Below, one piece after another: positions 50,452-59,148 of a stretch of DNA of 64,000 bases. The first letter of the stretch is position 1; the number at the start of each line of letters is the position of its first letter. The position numbers were made by a program, and so were the translations under genes. The notes beneath the pieces were generated by a model. That model had not been told where the DNA came from. It saw only the letters and a program-made list of their open reading frames with translations, and did not search any database. The stretch is from Sandaracinobacteroides sp041675905 (GTDB lineage Bacteria > Pseudomonadota > Alphaproteobacteria > Sphingomonadales > Sphingomonadaceae), in contig JBAYSX010000016.1 of the NCBI GenBank assembly GCA_041675905.1, forward strand, positions 1 through 64,000, read 5' to 3'.

Positions 50452-51190
50452 GGGCCAGACGAATATCCGTAGCTTTATCCGGCGGATTGACCGCACTGGT
50501 TTCAAACATATGCGTGCCGCCGGCAGCGATGCTCGGGATGCCCGCCGGCATCGTCCAGCGGACAAGCACTTCCCCCTGCTGATCCAGTAAAGTCAGCTCG
50601 ACGGGCGGCACCGGAACCCGGTTAAAGGTGGGGTTGTGGATCGTGCCGGACACTTCCCACACCGCGCCACCATCGGGAAGCGATCTTTTCACTACCTCAT
50701 GCTCCAGCCGCAAGGGCGACGCCGGACCTTCCGGCACCCGCAAGACCGGCAGACGGACAGATGGCAGCCGGATGCCGGGCAATGTTGGCAGGGCCAGATT
50801 GCTCATTTCCAGCCGAAACCCTGGCAACCCATAGCGTTCAGGTTGCAGGCGGTTGGTGGCCAGCGCAATCAGCACAGCCGCAAGCAAAAACAGCAATATT
50901 GCCACGATCCACGGCCACCAGCGATGGCGGCGCCGCGGCGCGGACGGGCGCTCTTCCGCAGCCTCAGCCGGACCGGCTTCGACCGTTTCTTCCGGGGGTT
51001 GCGGCGGCAGCGGATCCCCAAGTTCCAGAACCGGTTCCGGCTCGGGCGTGGCAACCCAGATTTCCTGACAGATCTTGCAGCGAACCTTGCGCGGCTTCAG
51101 CGCCAGTTCGCCGCTCGCAGTTGTTTCCCGTGGCCAATCCGCGTCCGGGACTTCATAACGAACACCGCAATTGGGGCATGAAAGCAACAT
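50423..51190 (-). CDS. Zinc-ribbon membrane protein (MJ0042 motif, DUF3426)
   Basis: 255 residues. N-terminal zinc ribbon CPNCGVRYEVPDADW...VRCKICQEIW (two CxxC pairs), a proline- and glutamate-rich linker, a membrane helix (WWPWIVAILLFLLAAVLIAL) and a C-terminal beta domain with EVSGTIHNPTFNRVPVPPVE, as in DUF3426. Widespread in alphaproteobacteria near ftsE/ftsX genes; function unknown. Cytoplasmic ribbon, periplasmic beta domain expected. Confidence 0.85.
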   Translation of the reverse strand: MLLSCPNCGVRYEVPDADWPRETTASGELALKPRKVRCKICQEIWVATPEPEPVLELGDPLPPQPPEETVEAGPAEAAEERPSAPRRRHRWWPWIVAILLFLLAAVLIALATNRLQPERYGLPGFRLEMSNLALPTLPGIRLPSVRLPVLRVPEGPASPLRLEHEVVKRSLPDGGAVWEVSGTIHNPTFNRVPVPPVELTLLDQQGEVLVRWTMPAGIPSIAAGGTHMFETSAVNPPDKATDIRLALRPPGPGRR

Positions 51191-51255
51191 GCGCGCACTT
51201 CACCACAAGCCCGAAACCTTCGCAAGCCGCGTTGCGTACCTGCGCGACGCTTATT

Positions 51256-51849
51256 ATGGCTGAAGCCATGGTACGCACCCTGCCCCGTTCCCGCCGCATC
51301 CTGTCACGGATCGCCCAGATCGCGCTTGCCCCGGCGGTGCTGGCCGTGCTCGGCTTCGTCTGGTTCGTGATGGCCCTTCCCGGCCCGGCGAACGACCAGA
51401 CGGCAACGGACGGCATTGCCGTATTGACCGGAGGGCCTGGCCGCATGCCCCGCGCAATTGCCGTGCTGGAAGCAGGCAAGGCCAGGCGCCTGCTGGTATC
51501 CGGCGTTGATTCGAGAGTGCGCCCCGCTGAATTTATCGCCGTCACCGGCATCTCTGCCCGCCTGTTCGATTGCTGCGTCGATCTCGGCTATGCGTCCGAC
51601 AGCACCAGATCCAACGCCAGCGAGGTGGCGGAGTGGGTAAAAGAACATCAGTTCAGGTCCATCCGGCTGGTGACGGCGGGCTATCATATGCCGCGCGCCG
51701 AGGCGGAAATCCGCGCGCGCGTGGCACGCGACGTGCTGATCCTGCCCGATGCTGTATCGGGCGAGCGGACGTTGGCGCAAATGGCACTGGAATATGCCAA
51801 ATTTGTAGCTGCCCGGGTAACGCTGCTGGTTCACCGAACTCCCGCATGA
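51256..51849 (+). CDS. YdcF/SanA-like DUF218 membrane protein
   Basis: 197 residues from ATG 51256. A membrane anchor (IALAPAVLAVLGFVWFVMAL) is followed by the DUF218 domain: TDGIAVLTGGPGRMPRAIAV, LLVSGVDSRV, then STRSNASEVAEWVKEHQF and RLVTAGYHMPRAEAEI. Such proteins are tied to envelope maintenance and vancomycin tolerance in enterics; here the exact role is unknown. It is followed at once by plsC-type acyltransferase (ATGA overlap at 51846). Confidence 0.85.
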   Translation: MAEAMVRTLPRSRRILSRIAQIALAPAVLAVLGFVWFVMALPGPANDQTATDGIAVLTGGPGRMPRAIAVLEAGKARRLLVSGVDSRVRPAEFIAVTGISARLFDCCVDLGYASDSTRSNASEVAEWVKEHQFRSIRLVTAGYHMPRAEAEIRARVARDVLILPDAVSGERTLAQMALEYAKFVAARVTLLVHRTPA

Positions 51850-52553
51850 GACAGTGGATTGCCGGCGTCGCATTCGCGCTGATTTTCTATGGTGGAACAA
51901 TGGCGCTGGCGCTGCCCACGGTCATTAGCGTCGCCATTTCGGACCGGGCGCTGCAACCTGCGTCCAGATTGTGGGCGCGATGGTATTTGTGGTGCTGCCG
52001 CCGCATATTGGGAATTCGCATGGCGGTGCGCGGCGCGGTGCCGCAAGGTGACGTGATCGTCGCCTTCAAACATCAGTCCGCCTTTGAAACCATCGCGACT
52101 CTGACGCTGTTCGACCGGCCAGCGGTGGTGATGAAAGAGGAACTGCGCCATATTCCCATCTGGGGATGGATCGCCGCCCGCCACGGCAGCATCTTTGTGC
52201 AGCGTCAGGCGGGAGCCAGTGCGTTGCGCCACATGCTGCGGCAGGCGCGGCGCAGTGCTGCTTCGGGCCGGCCGATCGTCATCTTCCCGGAAGGCACCCG
52301 CGTGGCCCCGGGCCAGGTCGCGCCTATACGCGCCGGGCTCTATGCGCTGGCATCGGGCGTGCGGTTGCCGGTAGTGCCCGTTGCGCTCGATGCCGGGAAA
52401 TATTGGCAAAAGGGACTCGCCGGCAAACACCCCGGCATCGTTACGCTGGCGTTCCAGCCGGAAATCAGCCCAACGCTTCCCCGCAAGGCTTTCGAAGAGG
52501 CCGTGCAAATCGCTATCAACGCCGATCCCGTTCAGGTCGAGGTACGGAAATGA
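51846..52553 (+). CDS. plsC: 1-acyl-sn-glycerol-3-phosphate acyltransferase (PlsC family)
   Basis: 235 residues. N-terminal membrane segment (WIAGVAFALIFYGGTMALAL), motif I KHQSAFETIATL (Hx4E form common in alphaproteobacteria), motif III IFPEGTRVAPGQ and motif IV-like LPVVPVALDAGKYW. It adds the second acyl chain to make phosphatidic acid at the inner membrane. Part of the DUF218-plsC-DUF2125 operon with 4-base overlaps. Confidence 0.88.
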   Translation: MRQWIAGVAFALIFYGGTMALALPTVISVAISDRALQPASRLWARWYLWCCRRILGIRMAVRGAVPQGDVIVAFKHQSAFETIATLTLFDRPAVVMKEELRHIPIWGWIAARHGSIFVQRQAGASALRHMLRQARRSAASGRPIVIFPEGTRVAPGQVAPIRAGLYALASGVRLPVVPVALDAGKYWQKGLAGKHPGIVTLAFQPEISPTLPRKAFEEAVQIAINADPVQVEVRK

Positions 52554-53518
52554 GCCGCTTTCCCTTATGGCTAACCCTGCTGCCACTGGTCGCGGGCGTG
52601 GTGATATGGCACCTGGTGTGGAAGGGGTATGCCAATGATTTCAAGGCAGAAGTCGCAGCCATCCTGCCACCAGCCACGCAGATTTCCAGCAGCGGCTTTC
52701 CCTATCGGCTGGAAGTCGATGTGCAAAATGTGGATCAACAGTATCAGGGTCCATCACTGACGGCCAGAGTACGGGCGGACACGCTGATTGCCCACCGTGT
52801 GCCGTGGCAGAAAGACCGGCAGGTGCTGAATTTCGTCGCGCCCGAAGCCGAACTGGCGCTGGTCGCCCTGCCCGATGTCCGTGTCCGCATCGCCGCGCCG
52901 CACGCCCAGGCGAGCTTGCGCACCGAACCGGGACGGATCGCCCGCCTGTCCGCCGTGTGGGAGCAACCGGAAATTCGTACCGGCCTGTTCGCCGCCGGTT
53001 TCACCGCCACGAGTTTTGAAGCGCATCTGCGCGAAACACCCGCTACCGCCGCCCCCGAACCCTCTGATCCGCGCTTGCCGACCCAGGCGCAACTGGTGCT
53101 GTCTGGCACGGATCTGCGCCATGGCGATGGCGCGCCTTTGAATATTTCGCTCAGCGCCGAAATTACGGCGGCCATGCCGATCCGCAGCTATGCGATCTGG
53201 GCTGCCGGTGGCACGGTTGAAATCGAGGATTTGCGACTGACAGACCCGACAGGCGAGATCCTGCGCGTGGAAGCAACGCTTGTGCCCGATGGCGAAGGGC
53301 GCTTACGCATTGCCGGTACGCTGGAAACCGTATGCCCCGCCACGATACGCGCCGCCGCCAGTGGCCAGCCCGCGCCGCACGAAATGCGCGCCCGTACACC
53401 GGAATTGCTGGCTTTCTCCGGCAGGCTACCGGGGGAAATCAACGTTGCGCCGGCGCCCCCCGGCAAGCCGGCGCCGCCGGTTCGCGGTCAACTGCCGCCC
53501 TGCCCGGCGCTTGGCTGA
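52550..53518 (+). CDS. DUF2125 protein
   Basis: 322 residues. A signal anchor (FPLWLTLLPLVAGVVIWHLV), then a large beta-rich domain (SGFPYRLEVDVQNVDQQYQG, FVAPEAELALVALPDVRVRI), which is how DUF2125 of alphaproteobacteria looks; the fold recalls AsmA-like envelope proteins. Function unknown, likely periplasmic face of the inner membrane. Its last 80 bp run antisense to the end of the Fe-S scaffold gene. Confidence 0.8.
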   Translation: MSRFPLWLTLLPLVAGVVIWHLVWKGYANDFKAEVAAILPPATQISSSGFPYRLEVDVQNVDQQYQGPSLTARVRADTLIAHRVPWQKDRQVLNFVAPEAELALVALPDVRVRIAAPHAQASLRTEPGRIARLSAVWEQPEIRTGLFAAGFTATSFEAHLRETPATAAPEPSDPRLPTQAQLVLSGTDLRHGDGAPLNISLSAEITAAMPIRSYAIWAAGGTVEIEDLRLTDPTGEILRVEATLVPDGEGRLRIAGTLETVCPATIRAAASGQPAPHEMRARTPELLAFSGRLPGEINVAPAPPGKPAPPVRGQLPPCPALG

Positions 53519-53948
53519 TCGCCTGTTCGGCGGCGGCGGCGGCGGCATCGAACGCCAGGCAAATGGATGGATGTCGCGCTGCATGGGCGCGCGCCGGTTC
53601 AAACAGGGCCAGTTGTGGATAATGCGCCGCAAGGAATTCAGGCAGCGTGTCATCGGATTTCAGCCATGACGCCAGCGCTTCATGCGCCATGCGCAAATTC
53701 TCTGGCGTTTGACCAAGGATCGCCTGTCCCAAAATCGCCGCCGCCGCCTGGCCCAGCGCGCAAGCCTGCACTTCCTGCCCAAAGTCCACCACGCGGCCAT
53801 AGCAATCCAGGTTGACGCTGGTTGTCACCCGGCTGCCACATACGGGCGACCGGCGCATAATTGTTGCCTGCGCGTCTTTCAGAGGCCGCTGACCGGGGAT
53901 AGACGCCGCCAGCCGCAAGATGTCAGCGGTATAAAGCGGTGCTGTCAT
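53439..53948 (-). CDS. IscU/NifU-like iron-sulfur cluster scaffold
   Basis: 169 residues from ATG 53948. The fold is that of the NifU N-terminal family: YTADILRLAASIPGQRPLKD, then SPVCGSRVTTSVNLDCYGRV and FGQEVQACALGQAAAAILGQ, which carry the conserved cysteines and Asp (here C49, C77-type spacing). Alphaproteobacteria carry such a diverged IscU-like protein outside the suf cluster. The C-terminus is alanine/proline-rich and overlaps DUF2125. Confidence 0.8.
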   Translation of the reverse strand: MTAPLYTADILRLAASIPGQRPLKDAQATIMRRSPVCGSRVTTSVNLDCYGRVVDFGQEVQACALGQAAAAILGQAILGQTPENLRMAHEALASWLKSDDTLPEFLAAHYPQLALFEPARAHAARHPSICLAFDAAAAAAEQAISQAPGRAAVDREPAAPACRGAPAQR

Positions 53949-53992
53949 GGAATTATCTATAGGGTCGCGGGTCGCCGGATTCAAACGCGACG

Positions 53993-54772
53993 CTATCCGA
54001 CGAACGCATCCCGATATTCCGGTTTGACCAGAGACAGGAGGGTTTCCGGCGGTGATATGGAAATTTCATAAGCGCCTTCCGCATAGGGGCCGGCGGCATA
54101 CGGTCCGGCGATGATTTTCAACGCCCAAATCTGCGGATAACCCACGGGCACCAGCACCATTTCACCAACGGGCGGGCAGTCATCGAAACCGGTGATCTTC
54201 GCGCCCATCCGCCGCCGCGCCCGCTCCGCATCCAGTTGCTCGCACCAGACGGGCGTCAGCGCCGCCTGCGCTTTCTCCCGGTCGGTGAACAAATCCCAAC
54301 TGCCCAGCCTTGTGTGTACCTTGCGGTCCCAGATGGCGGTTGCATAGGCGGTCATGCCGTGTGCGCCGCCGGTGTAGCTGTAGCCCTCCAGCGAAAGGGC
54401 CAGCAATTGCGGCGTTTCCGCCTCAGGCTTCCATCTTTGGTCGAACTCATAGCGGCTATACGGGAAGCCCGCCTTCGCAGCCTCCTCCTGCCCCGTTTTG
54501 GCTTCATCCAGCGCATGTTGCAGCGCCTGTTTGCCATCGGCCTGAATTGCGCGGAACAGGTCCGGTTCGAGCGCGGCATCCGCAGGCGCGGACCAACGGA
54601 AACCCAGATCCGGGCCATCATGGCGGATCAGCAAATCGTTCGCGAGAATGGGCGGCGGTGCAGTCGTTTCCGCTGGCGCCTCCGCTGTCTGGTCCGGTTC
54701 AGCCGGCTGACACGCAGCCAGCACGCCCAGGGTTATAATGGCGAATCCTCTGCGCATTTGCCGCATCCTCAC
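53993..54772 (-). CDS. Lipoprotein with DUF4163/DUF3298 (RsiV-like) domain
   Basis: 259 residues. Signal peptide with lipobox (RGFAIITLGVLAACQPAEPD), an acidic proline-rich linker, then LSLEGYSYTGGAHGMTAYAT, the GGAH motif of the DUF3298 domain (known from RsiV, which binds lysozyme), and WDLFTDREKAQAALTPVWCE. It likely sits in the outer or inner membrane facing the periplasm. The ligand in this group is not known. Confidence 0.8.
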   Translation of the reverse strand: MRMRQMRRGFAIITLGVLAACQPAEPDQTAEAPAETTAPPPILANDLLIRHDGPDLGFRWSAPADAALEPDLFRAIQADGKQALQHALDEAKTGQEEAAKAGFPYSRYEFDQRWKPEAETPQLLALSLEGYSYTGGAHGMTAYATAIWDRKVHTRLGSWDLFTDREKAQAALTPVWCEQLDAERARRRMGAKITGFDDCPPVGEMVLVPVGYPQIWALKIIAGPYAAGPYAEGAYEISISPPETLLSLVKPEYRDAFVG

Positions 54773-54778
54773 CGTTTT

Positions 54779-56062
54779 TCAGTCTCGCCGCCAGGTGATC
54801 TTGCCGTCTTTCGCGATGGAAATCGAAATACCCGCCGCTTTCAGTTCATTGCGCACAGCGTCGGCGGCACCCCAGTCTTTCGCGGCGCGTGCCTGCGCCA
54901 ATCGTTCGACGCTTGCCTCTATCCCGCTGGCGTCCTCGTCGCCATGAAACCAGCCGGTCGCATCCTGCTGGCCGAGCCCGAGAATGGCCGCGCCATCCGG
55001 CAGTGCGGCAATTGCCGCCGGGGTATTCAGATCATCGAACAGCGCCGCAGCGGGCGCCGGGTCCCCTGCCTGGTCGCGCCGGTACAACCGGTCGAGCTGC
55101 GCCTTGGATTGCCGCAGCAGATCGTCCGTCCATTGCAACGGCTGGCGATAATGCGCCGACAATAACGCCAGGCGGATCGTCTCCCCCTGCCAGCCGGCAT
55201 CGAGCAATTCCGCAACGGTGACGATATTGCCCAAAGATTTCGACATTTTGGTCTCCCCCATCTGAAGGAAACCATTGTGCATCCAGATCCGCGCCAGTTC
55301 CGCGCCACCATGCGCGCAGCAGCTTTGCGCCCGTTCATTTTCATGGTGGGGAAATTGCAGATCCAGCCCGCCACCATGAATGTCGATCGTCTCCACACCC
55401 AGCACGGCGCGGATCATCGCCGAACATTCGATATGCCAGCCCGGTCGCCCCCGCCCCCATGGGCTGTCCCATCCAGGCTGTTCGGAGCGGGATGGCTTCC
55501 ACAAAACGAAGTCGCCCGGCGCGCGTTTATAAGGGGCGACTTCCACCCGCGCACCCGCGATCATTTCATCCATCGGACGGCGCGAAAGCTGGCCATAGCC
55601 GGAGAATTTCGCCACCTCGAACAGTACATGCCCTTGCGCTTCATAGGCAGCACCCTTGGCGATCAGCGCGGAAATCATCGCGATCATGCCATGGTCTCCG
55701 GCGATATGTTCGGTTGCACGCGGGTTGAATGTAGGGCGCAAGCAGCCGAGCGCCGCCATATCCGCGAAATAATGCTCCTCAAACTCCGCCGCGACCGCTT
55801 GCGGACTGATATTGCGCGCTACCGCCGCCGCCATGATCTTGTCGTCGATATCGGTGATGTTGCGGGCATAGAAAACATGTTCCGGGCCATAGATATGCCG
55901 CAACAGCCGGAACAGCGTATCGAACACCACCGCAGGGCGCGCATTGCCAATATGGGCGCGATTATAAACGGTTGGCCCGCACACATACATAGTAACGCGC
56001 TTCGGGTCCGCCGGTGAAAACTCCACGGTGGCGCGGCGGGCGGTATCATAAAGCCGCAGCAT
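54779..56062 (-). CDS. cysS: Cysteinyl-tRNA synthetase
   Basis: 427 residues, shorter than the usual ~460-490. Class I motifs: VCGPTVYNRAHIGNARP with HIGN at ~37-40 and zinc ligand Cys28, GWHIECSAMIRAVLG, GGLDLQFPHHENERAQS with His ligands, and TKMSKSLGNIVTV. The C-terminal anticodon part is short. It charges tRNA-Cys. It is followed in the operon direction by the lipoprotein gene and preceded by cvpA (ATG overlap at 56062). Confidence 0.95.
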   Translation of the reverse strand: MLRLYDTARRATVEFSPADPKRVTMYVCGPTVYNRAHIGNARPAVVFDTLFRLLRHIYGPEHVFYARNITDIDDKIMAAAVARNISPQAVAAEFEEHYFADMAALGCLRPTFNPRATEHIAGDHGMIAMISALIAKGAAYEAQGHVLFEVAKFSGYGQLSRRPMDEMIAGARVEVAPYKRAPGDFVLWKPSRSEQPGWDSPWGRGRPGWHIECSAMIRAVLGVETIDIHGGGLDLQFPHHENERAQSCCAHGGAELARIWMHNGFLQMGETKMSKSLGNIVTVAELLDAGWQGETIRLALLSAHYRQPLQWTDDLLRQSKAQLDRLYRRDQAGDPAPAAALFDDLNTPAAIAALPDGAAILGLGQQDATGWFHGDEDASGIEASVERLAQARAAKDWGAADAVRNELKAAGISISIAKDGKITWRRD

Positions 56063-56667
56063 CAGATTTCCAACGCCTCACCGCTTTCCAGCAAACGATC
56101 AAGCGCACGGCGATCCTCGTCGGTATAACCCTGGTCCGCCGCCGGATGCGGCTTTTCGACTGCCGGTTGCTGCAATTCCTCCACCCAATCCACCATCACG
56201 TCCGCGGTCATCTGCAAGAGCGGCGCCGATCGCGCTTCCAGCAGCCAATCCGGCGAACGTCGTTCCGGATCGAACAGCCCGGTACCGAATTGCACAAGCA
56301 GAAACAGGATCGCCGCGAGAATCACGCCTTTCACGGCACCGAAACCAAACCCCAGCACCCGATCCATCGCACCAAGCGCGCTTCGCCGCGTTGCCCCGCC
56401 AGCCATGCCGGCGATAATCCGCCCGATGATCACCGTACCGAAAAACAGCAACAAAAAGGCAATGATCGCCGCGGATGCCTCGCCGCCGGTGCGCGGAGCA
56501 AGCCACAAGGTGACATCTTCGTGGAAAAAACGGGTGACCACGCCACCAAGCACCCAGGCCGCGAGGCTAAGGGCCTCGTGCGTCAGGCCGCGAACAAAGC
56601 CCATCAGCGCCAGTAACCCGATAAGGGTCAGCACGATATAATCAAAACCGGTAAGATCGGCAGGCAT
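56062..56667 (-). CDS. cvpA: CvpA family protein
   Basis: 201 residues. Four membrane segments in the CvpA order: FDYIVLTLIGLLALMGFVRG, SLAAWVLGGVVTRFF, ASAAIIAFLLLFFGTVIIGR and LGFGFGAVKGVILAAILFLL, the GAxKGxilaxi motif being diagnostic. A cytoplasmic acidic tail follows. CvpA is needed for colicin V production and envelope stress survival; direct role unclear. Starts 10 bp after radA ends; radA-cvpA is a frequent pair. Confidence 0.88.
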   Translation of the reverse strand: MPADLTGFDYIVLTLIGLLALMGFVRGLTHEALSLAAWVLGGVVTRFFHEDVTLWLAPRTGGEASAAIIAFLLLFFGTVIIGRIIAGMAGGATRRSALGAMDRVLGFGFGAVKGVILAAILFLLVQFGTGLFDPERRSPDWLLEARSAPLLQMTADVMVDWVEELQQPAVEKPHPAADQGYTDEDRRALDRLLESGEALEI

Positions 56668-56677
56668 GGTGCGCCGC

Positions 56678-58048
56678 TTAAGCGTTACCTACGATGCGGT
56701 CAACGAGCGCACCAATATTGGCAACCGTTTGAGCCTGCAACCGTCCGACGCCCGAAGTGCCGGGCGGCACCAGCGCCCCGCGAAAGCCGAGTTTTTCGGC
56801 TTCGCGCAACCGCAACGATGGATGCGTCGCCGGACGCACCTCGCCCGAAAGTGCAATCTCGCCGAACACCACGGTTTCCGGCGGCACGGGGCGATCCGTC
56901 AGCGCCGAAATCAGCGCCGCCGCCACCGCCAGATCGGCAGCCGGGTCCACCACGCGAATACCGCCCGCCGCGTTCAAATAGACTTCCGAATTCCCAAACC
57001 CCAGGCCCGCGCGCGATTCCAGCACCGCCAGCAGCATCGCCAGACGCGCCGAATCCCAGCCGACAACCGCACGCCGCGGCGTCGCGCCCGAAGGCAGGCG
57101 AACGGTCAGCGCCTGCATCTCCACCAGCAACGGCCTTGTCCCCTCCAGCGCCGGGAAAACGACTGCGCCGGCAACCGGCTCATCGCGCTGCGTCAGGAAC
57201 ATGCTGGAAGGATTGGGCACTTCTGCGAGACCATCCGCCTCCATCGCAAACACGCCGATCTCGTCGGTGCCGCCAAAGCGATTCTTCACCGCCCGCAGCA
57301 CACGATACTGGTGCCGCCCCTCCCCTTCGAAATACAGCACCGCATCGACCATATGCTCGAGCACGCGCGGCCCGGCGATCTGCCCGTCCTTCGTAACATG
57401 GCCCACAAGGATGACGGCGGTGCCCGTTTCCTTCGCCCAGCCAATCAGTTCGAGCGCCGCCGCCCGCACCTGGCTTACGGTGCCGGGCGCGCCTTCCAGT
57501 TGATCCGAATGCATCGTCTGGATCGAATCGATCACCAGCAGTGTGCGAGGCGGCTGCGCCGACAGCGTGGTCAAAATGTCGCGCACCGATGTCGCAGCCG
57601 CCAGCATCACCGGCGCATCGGCCAGCCCCAACCGGCGCGCCCGCAACCGTACCTGATCCGCCGCCTCCTCGCCGGATACATAGGCGACGCCATGCCCGGC
57701 GACCGCCATCCGCCCGGCCGCCTGCAATAACAGCGTCGATTTACCGATACCCGGATCGCCGCCAATCAGCACGGCGGAGCCGGCCACCAGCCCGCCCCCC
57801 AGCGCCCGATCCAGTTCACCAAAGCCCGTGGGAATGCGCGGCGGCAACTCCACGGCGGCGTTCAGCGGGCTTAAGGCGATGGTCCGGCCGCCGGACTTGA
57901 GGCTGTGTTTTTGCTGAAACGGCGTGGCGCTGGCGGCAGCTTCCTGTTGCAGCGTATTCCATTCGCCACAATCCGGGCATTGCCCCATCCATTTGCGCTG
58001 CGCCGAACCGCAGGCCTGACAAACATATTGAAGCGGAACGCGAGCCAT
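56678..58048 (-). CDS. radA: DNA repair protein RadA
   Basis: 456 residues from ATG 58048. Zinc finger YVCQACGSAQRKWMGQCPDC, Walker A IGGDPGIGKSTLLLQ, RadA signature KNRFGGTDEIGVF, and the C-terminal Lon-like domain (AAALISALTDRPVPPETVVF, then ALVPPGTSG). It drives branch migration in recombination. An in-frame extension upstream reaches the tRNA-Pro gene and is not coding. First gene of the radA-cvpA-cysS operon. Confidence 0.95.
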   Translation of the reverse strand: MARVPLQYVCQACGSAQRKWMGQCPDCGEWNTLQQEAAASATPFQQKHSLKSGGRTIALSPLNAAVELPPRIPTGFGELDRALGGGLVAGSAVLIGGDPGIGKSTLLLQAAGRMAVAGHGVAYVSGEEAADQVRLRARRLGLADAPVMLAAATSVRDILTTLSAQPPRTLLVIDSIQTMHSDQLEGAPGTVSQVRAAALELIGWAKETGTAVILVGHVTKDGQIAGPRVLEHMVDAVLYFEGEGRHQYRVLRAVKNRFGGTDEIGVFAMEADGLAEVPNPSSMFLTQRDEPVAGAVVFPALEGTRPLLVEMQALTVRLPSGATPRRAVVGWDSARLAMLLAVLESRAGLGFGNSEVYLNAAGGIRVVDPAADLAVAAALISALTDRPVPPETVVFGEIALSGEVRPATHPSLRLREAEKLGFRGALVPPGTSGVGRLQAQTVANIGALVDRIVGNA

Positions 58049-58132
58049 CGCGGCGCTGTAGATGAAACCGCCACCGGAAACAATTGGGCCTTGACGACCC
58101 CGCACCAAGCGACTAGACGCCCGATCTCGGTC

Positions 58133-58209
58133 CGGGGAATAGCTCAGCCTGGTAGAGCACTGTCTTCGGGAGGCAGGGGCCGGAGGTTCGAATCCTCTTT
58201 CCCCGACCA
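58133..58209 (+). tRNA. tRNA-Pro(CGG)
   Basis: 77 nt with encoded CCA. Acceptor CGGGGAA/TTCCCCG with the initial C-G pair typical of proline tRNAs, D arm GCTCAGCCTGGTAGAGC, anticodon loop TTCGGGA with CGG, T arm GGAGG-TTCGAAT-CCTCT. Mobile-element remnants begin downstream, so its 3' end is likely an attachment site. Confidence 0.95.
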
Positions 58210-58451
58210 TATTTTCCAATAACTTATACGATGGTCCGGCTTCCCGATGGGAGGCCGCGTTCGAGTTATGTCCGTGTAACGTCGATCCACCCCCCATAAA
58301 ATGCAACGCACCCGCCACTGTGGGGACGGTGACGGGCGCAAACCGTTCTATAGCGGCGGACAGGTTGAACCTTCATAGCCAGATTCGCCCCTTCCGTTCA
58401 ATCGGGGATATTGCCCCTGGCATTGTCGAGCGGCTGGGGGGGGGCGGCGTG

Positions 58452-58670
58452 ATGCTGAGCCTTCACGAGATAGCCCGCGCGCTTGACGGCGAAGTCAAGG
58501 GCAACCCCGCACTGTTTCCGACACCCGGCCATAGTCCGAAAGATCGGGGTAGCTGGGCAACGCTGGCAGAAGGCGCGCCCGATGGCGTGCTGATTCATTC
58601 CAGCAACGGCGGCGATCCGCTGGCGATCAAGGGTCAACTGCGCGCGGCTGGCGTCCTGGAAGAGTGGCGA
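58452..58670 (+). pseudogene. Phage/plasmid primase-helicase (AAA ATPase) N-terminal fragment
   Basis: About 70 codons from ATG 58452: SLHEIARALDGEVKGNPALF, then PGHSPKDRGSWATLAEGAPD and SSNGGDPLAIKGQLRAAGVL. This is the zinc-free or toprim-associated N-terminus found in phage and ICE primase/AAA proteins (PxHSxKDRSL...DGxLxHSFAGDD). It breaks off into IS3 sequence at ~58670. It stands behind tRNA-Pro, as the remains of an integrated element. Confidence 0.55.
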
Positions 58671-58880
58671 CGGCGACGGCGGGTATCCGCCTGTGGCGCT
58701 GCGTCCGGCGTCCCGGACAGCCGATCCCGGCTACGACCGATCCAGCGCACCAGCGTCGACAGGCCGACGCCCGGATCCTCCGCCACCTCGCGCTGCGTGC
58801 GCCCGCTGGTCAGCCGCACCGCCTCGTCCTCAAATTCCTTCGTAAACCGTCGCTGCTTTGTAATCGGGTTTGCCTTTCAT
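58634..58880 (-). pseudogene. IS3-family OrfA fragment
   Basis: On the minus strand: RRFTKEFEDEAVRLTSGRTQ, then REVAEDPGVGLSTLVRWIGR, the leucine-zipper/HTH start of IS3-type OrfA (normally VAEDLGVGxSTLxRW). After RSRDRLSGT the frame becomes repetitive arginine-rich sequence. The rest of the IS, including OrfB, is absent here; an OrfB piece of this family lies 3.4 kb away at 62098-62430. Confidence 0.7.
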
Positions 58881-59148
58881 CTCAGGAAAACTCTCCACTT
58901 TTCCAGGGGCAAGTCCAAACACAGTTTACCGAACTCACTCTCATATGGAAGACAACAATCCCCGCCCGTGAAACAAATCCGTCAAACATTATGTTCAAGC
59001 GAGGCATTCACGACGTTATATGGACAAATATGACGCGTTAAACATAACTGTAATGTAAATATATCCTAATTATTTTATATTCGAAGTTAATCCGTCATAA
59101 AGACATAATAGAGATCGCCCGTCTCCGACACTGATGAGGGCCCAGGTT

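Noticed and set aside
58049..58318. N-terminal extension of RadA
   Set aside because: The open frame crosses the tRNA-Pro gene; the zinc finger begins properly at ATG 58048.
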